64,000 nt of DNA from Piscicola geometra. Lineage: Eukaryota; Annelida; Clitellata; Hirudinida; Piscicolidae. Shown here piece after piece: positions 32,665-42,468 of the stretch. A program made the translations under genes and the position numbers. Below the pieces are notes generated by a model, which was not told the DNA's origin, made no database searches, and was given only the letters and a program-made list of their open reading frames with translations. How positions within the stretch are numbered: the first letter of the stretch is position 1; each line of letters opens with the position of its first letter. The stretch is from the NCBI GenBank assembly GCA_943735955.1, contig OX030969.1:1595991-1659990 (forward strand), in the 5' to 3' direction.

Positions 32665-33747
32665 GATGATGACTAAATTATACTTATTAGTGTCTTTATT
32701 AATTATTTTAATGGTTTCTTTTAAGTTCATATTTATATTTATTCTTTGGAGTGTGTTGCTAAATTCATTTATTATTAAGTTATCTAAGTTGACTTTGCTT
32801 GAATGAATTTTTTTATTGTAAAAAGTTCTATAGAACTTACTATTTTTATAATTATTTCTGTAATTATTTTTATACCTAAATCCACTGGTAGGGTACTCCC
32901 TCGCCAACTCGGAGGGACGGTAGGTCTGGTTGATGTGCCTCGAGCCTGCCTCTCTTGACTCATAATCTCTCCTTGGAGGAGGTGCTGATGGAGGGGAGTA
33001 CCTGCCATTGGTGGGGGCAGGGTAGTCATACTCTCTGGGAGGTGGCAGGTAGCCCCTGGATTCGTATTCTCTGCGGGGCAGATGGGTGGGTAGTGAGTAG
33101 TCAGGTCTGGTGCGTGTTCTGTAGTCCATCTCATATCTGCTTCTTGGATAGTCACTCATGGAGGACTTGTGGTAAGGGTTGTAGCCATCCCAGTAGTACT
33201 TTTCCCTCGAGTCGACATAGCACTTCTCTGAACGAGGAGGCATGGCGGTGGGCGATCGAGCTCTGTAGTCGTACTCCCTGGGTGAGGGTGGCATTCCTCG
33301 GCCACCTCTGGCAGACACGAGCCGCCTGCCCCTCGGATAACCTCGGTCGTCCCTCATCTCGCCCATCCTGCTGCGGTAGCCGTAGTCTCTCATGCCTGGA
33401 GGACTGCGTCCTCTCCCGGCATAACCCCTCCCCCTTGCAAAGCCCCTTCCTCTCGATGAACCAAATGACTTGGACTTTGATGACTTTTCGACGTGTAGAG
33501 GTTTTCCGTGAAAGTCTTTTCCGTTCTTGCACGCATCGTCGCATTCTTTAGCGTCTTCGAACGTCACGAAAGCAAATCCTCTTGGCAGCTTCGTCTCAAA
33601 GTCTCTCGCCATATAAACTTCCGATACTCTTCCATATTTAGAAAAATAAGTGGTCATCATATTTTCGTCGACATCATCGGTAACTCCACGTATGAACAAT
33701 TTGTTCTCTTCAATGTCTGAACTATCTGATCGGCCCATTTTGAGCAT
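32605..33747 (-). CDS. RBMX/hnRNP G-like RNA-binding protein frame, intronless
   Basis: The frame opens at 33747 (MLKMGRSDSSDIEEN; the second Met may be used). Residues about 17-95 form an RNA recognition motif with RNP2 LFIRGV and RNP1 RGFAFVTF. Then come Arg/Gly (FGSSRGRGFARGRGYAGRGR) and Arg/Tyr/Pro repeats (PREYDYRARSP, RREYESRGYLPP) as in RBMX/hnRNP G, nuclear splicing regulators. There is no intron, and the first 890 bases are GC-rich against an AT-rich background, as in a processed retrocopy. From about 32880 the composition turns AT-rich (KNNYRNNYKN and on), and the last 20 codons are antisense LINE tail. A hAT element abuts the start (33759). It could be a living gene whose 3' end was hit by the LINE, or a retrocopy; expression is unproven. 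Confidence 0.6.
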   Translation of the reverse strand: MLKMGRSDSSDIEENKLFIRGVTDDVDENMMTTYFSKYGRVSEVYMARDFETKLPRGFAFVTFEDAKECDDACKNGKDFHGKPLHVEKSSKSKSFGSSRGRGFARGRGYAGRGRSPPGMRDYGYRSRMGEMRDDRGYPRGRRLVSARGGRGMPPSPREYDYRARSPTAMPPRSEKCYVDSREKYYWDGYNPYHKSSMSDYPRSRYEMDYRTRTRPDYSLPTHLPRREYESRGYLPPPREYDYPAPTNGRYSPPSAPPPRRDYESREAGSRHINQTYRPSELAREYPTSGFRYKNNYRNNYKNSKFYRTFYNKKIHSSKVNLDNLIINEFSNTLQRININMNLKETIKIINKDTNKYNLVIIISWFLLNRPTFPLPRVGSV

Positions 33748-33758
33748 ATTAAAATAAG

Positions 33759-35655
33759 TTTATGAAACCAAACATGCTGCTACGTTTGATGATGTGAAAG
33801 ACGAAGCTAGAAAAAATATAATTGATCAACTTGTAAAAAGTTTGTCATCTGAGCAAAATTTTTTTTACAAAAATTTATGAAAATAAGACATTTGTTCTTG
33901 CCGGTTGTGCCGTAGCACAGATTATTGCGCGATCGTCTCGACCATTTAATGATGGTGATTTCGTCAAAGAATGCATGCAAGCCATTTGCAAAAAAGTCTG
34001 TCCTGAAAAAACAGACCTGTTCAACAAAGTGCCATTGTCACGGATCCAGCGCCGGGTGGTTGATTTATCCAACGACGTTTTTGAACAGTTGCGTGAAGCT
34101 TGCCATTTGCAAGTATTTTTCAATTGCCTTAGATGAGAACATGGATAACGTTGACACAGCACAGCTTTTGGTTTTTGTTCGTGTGGGGGATGATAACTGT
34201 AAATTAACTCAGGAATTAACAGAAATGGCCTCACTACGTGGACGTACGACTGGTGCAGATATTTTTGGAGAAGTGAAATCTGTTCTTGAAAACCTTAACG
34301 TCCAGTGGCAAAAGCTCTGTAGTGTTACTACTGACGGTGCACCCACCATAACTGGTAAAGAATTAGGACTTGTTTCTTATCTGCGATCACATTTGCGAGA
34401 CTTGGGAATCCCAACAGACACCATCCACGCATACCACTGCATCATACATCAAGAGTCACTGTGTACACGAGTCATTAATTTTGATAATGTTATGAAATTT
34501 GTTTTTAAATCAGTGAACTTTATACGAGCAAAAGAACTTAACCATCGACAATTCAAATAATTTCTTGAAAACATTGAGTCAGAATATCGTGACATACCAT
34601 ATCACACTGATGTAAGGTGGTTGAGTCGAGGAAAAGTTCTAATTAGGTTTTTTGAGTTATCAAAAGAAATCTGTGAATTCCTTGTTACCAAAGACAATGA
34701 CACAGCTGTTTTTACAGAAAAACAGTAGTTGGCAGACTTAGCATTTTTGACAGACATAACAGAACAGTTAAATAAATTGAATCTGCGTCTTCAAGGCAAA
34801 GATCACTACATCTTTGATATGTACCAAGAGCTGCTGTCATTCACCTTGAAGCTACGACTGTTTTGTTCGAATCTGTAATCTGGTAATTTATGTCATTTTC
34901 CTATTTGCTCAGCTTTTCAGAAGGAATACCAGTGTGACTTCAATAAATACCACGACAGTTGTGAAGCATTACTAAAGGAATTTAATGAACGTTTTGATGC
35001 ATTCAGGGAGCATAAGGATTTATTCAACCTCATCCGTGACCCTTTCTCTTGTGCTATAGAATCCGTACCTGAGCAATGTCAGTTAGAAGTCATTGATCTT
35101 CAATGTTCACCAGAATTAAAGTTTGCGTTTCAGCATAACTCCATTTTAATTTTTTATGGAAGTCTTAGTTCAGTTAAATATGGAGCGGGCAAAGATTTGG
35201 CTTGCTGAATCTTGTCTGAATTTGGCAGCACAAACGTGTGTGAACAAACGTTTTCAGTCATGAACACAAATAAAAATAAACTGAGATCATCTTTGACTGA
35301 TGATAATGTTTTTTCGAATTTGAGGCTTGCAACAACAGAACTCGAAGCCAATATTGACAATGTTGTTGCAACCATTCAGGCTCAACCTTCTCATTAAAAT
35401 ACTAACAATAAGTTATTCATACATTTTTAAATAACGTTATTTTTTTATGACATTCATTAAAAACTTGCATCTTTGAGTTTTTTTAAATTTAGTTATTCAT
35501 ACATGTTTAAATAACGTTATTTTTTATGACATTCATTAAAATTTACATTCTTTGAGTTGTTTTATTGTGTCATCTATGTGCATGCTGATGCGGCCCTTGG
35601 CGCCCAGGGACTCAGTAATTTTGGCCCTCATACTGAATAAGGTTGTGCACCCCTG
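33759..35655 (+). mobile_element. GTF2IRD2/ZBED-type hAT, 5'-truncated copy
   Basis: It starts at the HYETK-equivalent position of the copy at 236 (MKPNMLLRFDDVKDE) and runs to the terminal GGTTGTGCACCCCTG at 35655. The frame gives FSIALDEN (catalytic Asp), TAQLLVFVRVGDD, LCSVTTDGAPTITGKELG (second catalytic Asp), YHCIIHQESLCTRV, PYHTDVRWLSRGK, and the C-terminal FGSTNVCEQTFSVMNTNK with LTDDNVFSNLRLATTELE, the dimerisation domain. At least four stops (34560, 34728, 34879, 35206) plus frameshifts inactivate it. The zinc finger and left terminus are missing where it meets the RBMX-like frame. Confidence 0.88.
35412..35570 (+). repeat. Two-copy direct repeat, about 85 bases
   Basis: AGTTATTCATACAT-TTTAAATAACG occurs twice in tandem with the following ATGACATTCATTAAAA; it lies in the 3' untranslated part of the hAT. 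Confidence 0.8.
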
Positions 35656-36029
35656 CTCTATATAGTCCATATACATGCCAATTCCTCAATTTTTAAATTT
35701 ATAATTTGCACACAATAAAACTGAAATGCATCATCTAATTACGAATAAAAAAGTGAAATTATATATTTTCGGAAGTTGAGAAAAAAATAAAAAATGTTAT
35801 GTCCCAATATTTTAACAATTTTTCTAGAAAATAATTGTTCTAGAAATCAGTTTTTCTAGTTTTATAAGTGATTGAGATAACTTTTAGAAACGAAACCACC
35901 TTTAAAATGTGCATATAAGACGGATGCATAGATATGGGAAAAATAGCTAATTTTTAAAGCGCATAACTGTAAATAGGCTCGTTCCATCTTTGGAACTGGT
36001 TCTTCTTGAGCAACCTCCCCCTACATACC
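35656..36029. other. AT-rich DNA without a supported gene
   Basis: Stops in all frames; nothing recognised before the segmental duplication begins. Confidence 0.4.
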
Positions 36030-36228
36030 AAATTTTGTTTATAACTGTTTCAAAAATAATGGAATTATAACAACAGCCCCGGTCTCTCCTAGTTGTTAAA
36101 AAATGAAAAAAGGTATTTCAGAGAGTCTGAGAACTCTTCAGATCCGAAACAAGAGCTCGATTGATTGAACATGCATGCAAATACCCGAAGCTTGAAGAGA
36201 CCTTCTGTGGTCTTGTCAAGTTTTGGTA

Positions 36229-37292
36229 TCAAACTACTTCGAAATACTCTACAATATCAAATGATAAGTGTGACTGACTTTTCATAGTGTTTTTTGGTGG
36301 TTTTTTTGGTACAAATGAAATGTTCTTTTCTTTGTCGATCTCTGATCCGCCTTCAAAGGATTCGTTTTTTGCAATAGTAGTCTTTGGAGGGTCTGAATTT
36401 TGTGGTATCAATTTTTTTAAAGTTATTTAATACGTATTTTAAGTCGTAAATTAATGTATTAATTCTAAGTTTTTATCATCTTCATCACAGTGAGAGGGAG
36501 GGGAGGGTTAGGGTTAGGGTTAGGTGTGTGGTTGTGCACCTCTGTTATATATCATATTCATAAATATTGAATAAGCTCTATATTACAATATAAATGTTAA
36601 ATAAAAATATTGCTTATGCACAACGCAGCTAATAATTAAAGACTTATTTTGCGACACCAAAGCACAACTTCTCCACTGCGTTTTTTTCATTCTGAACTAA
36701 TATAATAAGTTTACAAAAGTAAATTTGAAAGGAGCTCACTCGAAGTAACTTGAGTATCAGTGGTCATAGAAGCGTCACCACTGGCGTACACTTCAAAGGT
36801 GCACACAGACAGAAACAAACAACTATCAGACCAAAAGCCTGCGTAGCGGTTTGCTTCTTTTTCGGTACACTGAACTGTTCTACTTTCATAAACATCTAAA
36901 TTATCGATGATAATTTCACAATCCGTCATTCCCTCCCTGTTGTTCATGTTTTTGAAGACTCTACCCACGATGACCCTCAATCTAGGTTCTTCAATACATG
37001 AGACTGAAGGGTGTTTTTTATAGGTTTCAGATAAAGCCCGACTGCTCGTGTTTGCGTAATCCGTTTGGAACAGTTTATTAGTGAAAATGTTACGAAATGT
37101 TTCTCTTTTTATAATTTTTTTTCTTACTTTTGACCAGCTTGGATACGGTGACGATGGTGTCAATGAAATAACACTTTTGCAGATCAACAACCCACCAAAC
37201 AACGTCTTCTTTCGATAATATTGTTGAACAGCTAGAAGGGTCACTGTTGAGAGCCTTATGTGCTGTGTCGTTTTCGTTGAATAAACTTGCAT
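36229..37292 (-). CDS. Unknown two-exon protein, paralogue 2 (238 aa)
   Basis: Exon 1 runs 37292-36740 and exon 2 runs 36392-36229; donor GTGAGC and acceptor AAAATTCAG; phases join to 238 residues. The intron (347 bases) is longer than in paralogue 1 because of an insertion with telomere-like repeats. The sequence is very close to paralogue 1 in both exons: identical through most of residues 9-88, differing around residues 90-105 (KKHPSVSCIEEPRLRVIVGR) and 127-133. Splice sites and frame are intact in both copies despite many base changes nearby, which favours function. The family is unknown. Confidence 0.6.
36489..36624 (+). repeat. Inserted segment with TTAGGG repeats and a hAT end
   Basis: Present in copy 2 but not copy 1 of the duplication. 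It holds G-rich sequence, three TTAGGG units (36507-36523) and directly after them GGTTGTGCACCTCTG (36530-36544), the right terminus of the ZBED-type hAT. Confidence 0.75.
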
Positions 37293-37861
37293 TAGCTGTC
37301 TTGTTCAGTGCTAAGTTGTTTTTTTCTGTTCTTGCTGAAGGGTGATTGGTTCGATGGCGGTAGATTAGTTTAGCGAGTAGAAACTGATCGAAACTTATAT
37401 TTCTAATTTGGCCGAAACTGAAAATTTAAAATCTAGTTTCGGCCAAAACCGAAATTAAGCCGAACTTTTTTCAACACAAATCTGTTTATATTAAAAAAAT
37501 AATTAGTATTCAACGTTGAAAATGTCAGTTTATTAATTGAATCAAAACAAATGTGTTTTTTAGGCTAAAAATAAAAGTGTTTGACATTAAAATTTTGTTA
37601 AACATATGTTTTTATCTAAAACTTATATAATATCATCATTGAACGTATGCCAATTAACGTTAATGTCAGTGCTATAGTTGTTGTTCCAGATGCTACTAGA
37701 TGTTATTCGAACAATTAGTCTTTAGACACTTTCAGGTAGAGAAGCATTTTGTGCAGTCAATTCTTGCATCTTGGCAGATATGAAGGCATCATCATTTAAA
37801 TTTTTGTTTTCAAACGACTCCATGGCCTCACGGCATCTATCACTCCTTCAGTGAGGTCTTT

Positions 37862-38180
37862 GTGAAAGAAACTATTAACGAAACCTTCGCTGATCATCTC
37901 ATCTTTATCGAAGAATCTGTTATAATGGTGCACGTTGTCGGCCGAGTAAATACCTTCAATGCTGCTGATACTGCGGCCTATGGAAGCCTTTCTGACACTT
38001 CCAGCTTCTCCTTATTCAGTATCACTCAGACATGGATGATCCTCCTGACTTGGCGTGGCTTTAAGCAGTTCACAGTCACTGGGGTACTTGGCCTCTCCCA
38101 TGCTGACAGGATCTCCCCAGAAGGCGTAGATCAATCAACCAAGAAATTTGATAGATATATAACGAATATGAGAATTAAAC
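37862..38180 (+). other. Unidentified open frame within the element
   Basis: A frame starting MKETINETFADHLIFIEESV stays open for over 100 codons with mixed composition and then runs into antisense LINE sequence. Some words (ITQTWMILLTWRGF) look protein-like, but there is no family match I can support. Confidence 0.25.
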
Positions 38181-38480
38181 TCAAATATAATAGTTTTCAA
38201 AACCCCCATGCAAAACACTCCTGTTCGTGCAAAGTTTTCTTCACGCACCATTTGACTCATAACCTCCACACTTAATTTTCCCCCAAGTTGGCTACACCTC
38301 TCCACCATTTAGGTTTTTTACCTGTCCCTTTTACACATGCTTTTCCCAATCTTTCTACAAGATTCTTACCCTCTAATGTTCTGATAGCAAAGTTTATCAT
38401 AACCTCAGTTTTTCTTTCCCAGAATGTCCTACAGGCTGTTTCACCATTTACTACAACATTTCTAACAGTTCGATTGAGAA
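38180..38480 (-). mobile_element. Fragment of LINE 3' region
   Basis: The reverse strand reads NRTVRNVVVNGETACRTF, then KWWRGVANLGENL, equal to a part of the decayed LINE at 39440-39700. It is a dead fragment. Confidence 0.7.
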
Positions 38481-39189
38481 TATATATCAAAATTATTGAA
38501 TTTACGAACATCATTTTTGATTTTTCGGACAATGTGAGATGTATTTAGACCGAAACCAAAAATAGAGCCAAAACTGCTAATATTAGTTTTTTCAGAAACC
38601 GGAAACTGGCCGAAACTATGAACTTAGATTCGGTTGAAACCGAAAAATCTTTAAAACTTAAAAAATTGAAAATTTTAGCGCTGAAGCCAAAATCGAGCCG
38701 AATTTTTGTTGGTCTCTATTGGCAAGAGTACTCGATGGTTTAGTAAATGAATTTCGGAGAAGATGTAGGTTGTTTTCAGTGGTGAATAAGCTTAATGCCT
38801 GGTTTCAAACATCATTTCCATCACACTCCCCCTCTCACGTGCCACTCTGTTACAGAAGACCAGACAAACCACCGTGATGATGATAGCTTTATATGTTCGA
38901 ATCATTTCTGAGTTTATTGCTGATGGTTTGAAGAATTAATCGTTAGTTAATTAATTTTGTTTATTTGTAAAAATATTTGTTGATGTTTTTGGCGTTGGAA
39001 ACGATACGAAGAACTAAAAGTAAAGTCTCGTCTTCTTCAAAGATTCTGTTGTTACGAAGTTTCTGCTAATACTTTTTGAAATATTATTCAATTTCCATGA
39101 AAATTAACTAAATTTCTTAAACAACAGAATCTTAGAAAAAGACGAGTTATTACTTTCAGTAATCTAACTAGCAATCGTTTCAGTAATCT

Positions 39190-41886
39190 AGCACCAAACA
39201 ACCACTTTCTCTGCAACCAATCAACCTTCAACCTTTCTCTTTGAGCCCGAACAACCCATGAACGCTTTCTCCACACTCAATCAACCCTCAAAAATCATTT
39301 TTGCACCCTTCCCAGTTTTCTGCTTTCTGACTTCTCACGGTTTCTTTTCAATCTTTCACTTTCTGTATCTTATTTCTCCACTCCTTTCTCCCCTTCTGCT
39401 GAATCCTCTTTATCAGCTCCCTTCCCCTCATCCTTCTAACCTTTCTTTCTAAAACCCCCATCATAAACACTCCTGCTCGTGCATCCTTCCTTTCACGCAC
39501 CATTTGACTCATAACCTCCACACTTAATTTCTCCCCAAGTTGGCTACACCTCTCCACCATTTAGATCTTTAACTTGTCTTTTTTACACATGCTTTTTCCA
39601 ATCTTACCTTCTAATGTTCTGATAGCAAAGTTTGTCATCACCTCAGCTTTTCTTTCCCAAAATTTACTCCAGGCTGTTTCACCATGTACTACATTCCTAA
39701 CATTAGTTTCTACCCCCATATCCATCTCCCAAACTTAGTCGGCAAAACCTCTAACTTCTTTCGCTCCTTAGCTGACCAACCAACTGCTGCAACACCATAC
39801 ATTAACTTTCCTACAATCCAGCTTTTCCATGCCTCCCTGCCCACGATAAAAACGACTTCCCACTCTTATTACTTCATATTTTACCATGCCGGTTCTAGCA
39901 TTTTTCATCATTTCACTGAATTGACAAATCCCTCTCTTTTCCCCCCTTTAAGCCTTAATCCTAAATACCAGTGTTGTTCCAGTTAACTGTAACTGTAACT
40001 GAAATGGTAAATTAACTGAAAAATATAATTCAGTTAACTGTAACTTTACCTGTAACTGTAATTCAATGCATAACTGTAATTGAAATAGAAACTGAAAAAC
40101 AAGAATACTGAGTAGTAACTAAAAAATATCTACTTAAAAAATGGGAAGCGCTGCAATTTAAAACATTGGCGGATGCACGTTTTTGAGCAATAATATGATT
40201 AATTTATTTTATTCTTCGAGTCCGATTATACAAATTTGTATGAAATGTTTAAGGTTAATAGCGGCAGAAAACAAGAAAATGCCGTATGAGCCTATTTTAT
40301 TTACAAAGCTTCATGCGACAAAAGCGAATGTCAGGTTTCAAAAGAGGATGAGAAAGTTACCAGGCAACACACTGTAGTTTATAATTATTTATGTGTTTAC
40401 ATTTTAAAATATTATTTACCAAGTTATGAGCATAATTTATAAGCCATTTAAATAATTTCAATTAAACAGTCGTCAATATATGCAATTTCTATCATTTAGG
40501 TTCAGAGAGAATGATTTTTTTGATAAAAAGAATATAAGAACAATGTAGAAAATCGAATTCGTAAAGATCTTCAAACTGGATATCGCGTTGTCATTAGCAT
40601 GGATTGCTGGACTAAGAAGGGTCTTACACTTTTATGTCTCGGGATCTCAGCATCCTGTTATAATCCATCAATGCTTCGTGCAATTCAGGTCCTGCTAAAT
40701 GTTCATTCTGTGTCTCACTCACATACAAGAGAAATGTTAGCACTTAAATTATTGAGTACCCTAGATTATTAGCTTCTTTTGCGCAAGACATTGTTTCAGC
40801 TCCCGCTTCACAAGCGTATGTGGATAGGGTGTTTTAAGTGTGCGGAGACCTAACTGCAGGGGAAAAAATTGCTTCAGCAAAAATCTGGAATTGACATTTA
40901 TGAAAATGAACAGCGTATATTATGAATAATATATTTATATATCTTTTAAACAATTTGACTTCTAAACATTAATTTGGGCTGTATTATAAATAAAAATTCA
41001 TTTTTTCTCCATCTTGATTAACTGTAACTGTAACCAACAAAAATAACTGAAACTGAAATAGTAACTGAAAAATTAAAATTTGCATAACTGTTACTTGAAT
41101 AGTAACTGAAAAATAAAAATTTTCATAACTGTAACTTGAACTTGAACTGAAAAATCCGAACTGGAAAATCACTGCTAAATACCTTACCTGTTCACCTTTT
41201 CGTATTGTCCTACCTCTAATTACCCATTCTTGAAATTCTTTCATTCCTGTGATGCCAACCATTTCTACAATTTTAGATTTCTTCTCGCTCAGTTTTATCC
41301 CATATTCCTCTAACAACTCCATCACATCCTTTTACACTCTTCTCGTATTATCTTTATTTCCTGCGGTAACTAGGATGTCGTGCGCATATAGCATTTCTCC
41401 AAACCTCCGCTCTTTTCTACTATCCTCCCTACCCACTTGATTATGTATTTTCATCACTACCCTGGTTCGATGGTTATCCAGGACCGCTGCCACATCCCTA
41501 GTGTATAAACGGAAGAAGGATAGAGAACAATCCTGTCTAACTCCCCTTGTGCACGTAACCCATTCTGTCTCCAGGTCCCCCAACACAAACCTTACTTAGT
41601 TCTTCGCATACACCTTTCTCAAAACCCTTAGTATTCTTACACACATTCCCACTCTCTGTAACTCTTCAAACAGTATGTTTCTCTTAACCTTATCGTATGC
41701 TTTTTCAGGTCCAAAACGCGCTGCAAATATTCTTTCACCTCTTGCTTTTGCTATTTCACTCACCCGCCCTAACATAAAAAGATTTTCATTCAAACGCCTC
41801 TCTCTTCTAAACACTCCCTGAGTTTCATTACTTATCCAATTTCTCTCTACCAGCTCTCCACTCGCTCTTCCAAAATGATCATCATT
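39190..41886 (-). mobile_element. Decayed LINE, interrupted by a hAT
   Basis: Reading the reverse strand from 41886: RRLNENLFMLGRVSEIAKAR, FGPEKAYDKVKRNILFEELQ, TCTRGVRQDCSLSFFRLY, RRFGEMLYAHDILVTA (YADD-type box, mutated to YAHD) and LSEKKSKIVEMVG, then GEQVRYL. An insertion (39969-41174) splits the frame, which resumes as YLGLRLKGGKREGFVNSVK and continues to VERCSQLGEKLSVEVMSQMV. The many stops and changed catalytic box make it inactive. It differs from both the RTE-like and L2-like families here; I leave the clade open. Confidence 0.8.
39969..41174 (+). mobile_element. Ac/ZBED1-like hAT insertion, internally deleted
   Basis: CTAAATAC is repeated exactly at 39961-39968 and 41175-41182. Ends CAGTGTTGTTCCAGTT and AACTGGAAAATCACTG are imperfect inverted repeats, with many AACTGTAACTG motifs inside each. 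The interior encodes remnants of a transposase: DLQTGYRVVISMDCWTKKGL (catalytic Asp region) at about 40570-40630 and SAPASQAYVDRVF plus CGDLTAGEKIASAK (dimerisation domain) at about 40797-40890. At 1206 bases it is too short to encode a full enzyme. Confidence 0.92.
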
Positions 41887-42468
41887 AACTTACATAAAAT
41901 GTTGCTACTTGCTACCAGTCGTTATTCGTTGAACAGTTCTAATTTCTAATACTTCGACTTTATGAATACCACAATAATGAAATATTAAGCATTTTTCAGC
42001 CAAATTTAATTAATTTAATTTTTAAGAATTTGTTTCATAAATTTCAAATACTTTATACCTAGGTGCGCCTTATACATGGTTTTTTACTGCATTATTTATT
42101 CATCAAGGAAACAACTCTCCATGAGAAGCTTCAAGCGTTCAAGCCTAACTATTTGTAACAATGTTTGTAATCTCGAAAAATCATTTTTGTAAATTATTAT
42201 AGTGAAAAATTGGTTTAAAAAGGTTAAAAGTTGGAACAAGGTTCGTTATCTTGAAAATCATTTGTAAATATTATTATCGTATACGTATTATCATTTTATT
42301 AATTATTAATTTGTATCGTATTATCGTATTATTAATTAGTAATTAATATCGTATTATTGTACAAGTAAAAAAAATAATTAATTTTTATACTTGAAATAAA
42401 AGTCTCAAAATACAAATGTTTACGATTGCACAATTCAAGACAGCTTGAGAACACTTAAAATCTTATTT
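41887..42468. other. AT-rich spacer and 3' flank of the BPI-like gene
   Basis: No gene. Downstream of the BPI stop codon on the reverse strand I see no clear AATAAA; the exact 3' end is unresolved. Confidence 0.4.

Larger units (their letters stand above)
37378..38718. mobile_element. hAT-like element (TAGAAACTGA...GGTCTCTA), long copy
   Basis: The ends match those of the 20301-21347 family, with imperfect 8-base flanks TTAGCGAG (37370-37377) and TTGGCAAG (38719-38726). Subterminal 'ggccgaaac' motifs are present at both ends. The middle holds foreign DNA, including a LINE fragment (38180-38480) shared with 39440-39700. The short copy at 9242-9493 lacks this middle. Confidence 0.6.
36030..39165. 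repeat. Segmental duplication, copy 2
   Basis: Counterpart of 8047-9925. It contains the second copy of the two-exon gene, an extra segment at about 36489-36624 and a longer version of the TAGAAACTGA element. Confidence 0.85.

Noticed and set aside
32955..33551. Forward frame of 198 codons and a reverse 130-codon frame
   Set aside because: Shadows of the GC-rich RBMX-like frame; the RNA recognition motif clearly fixes the real frame.
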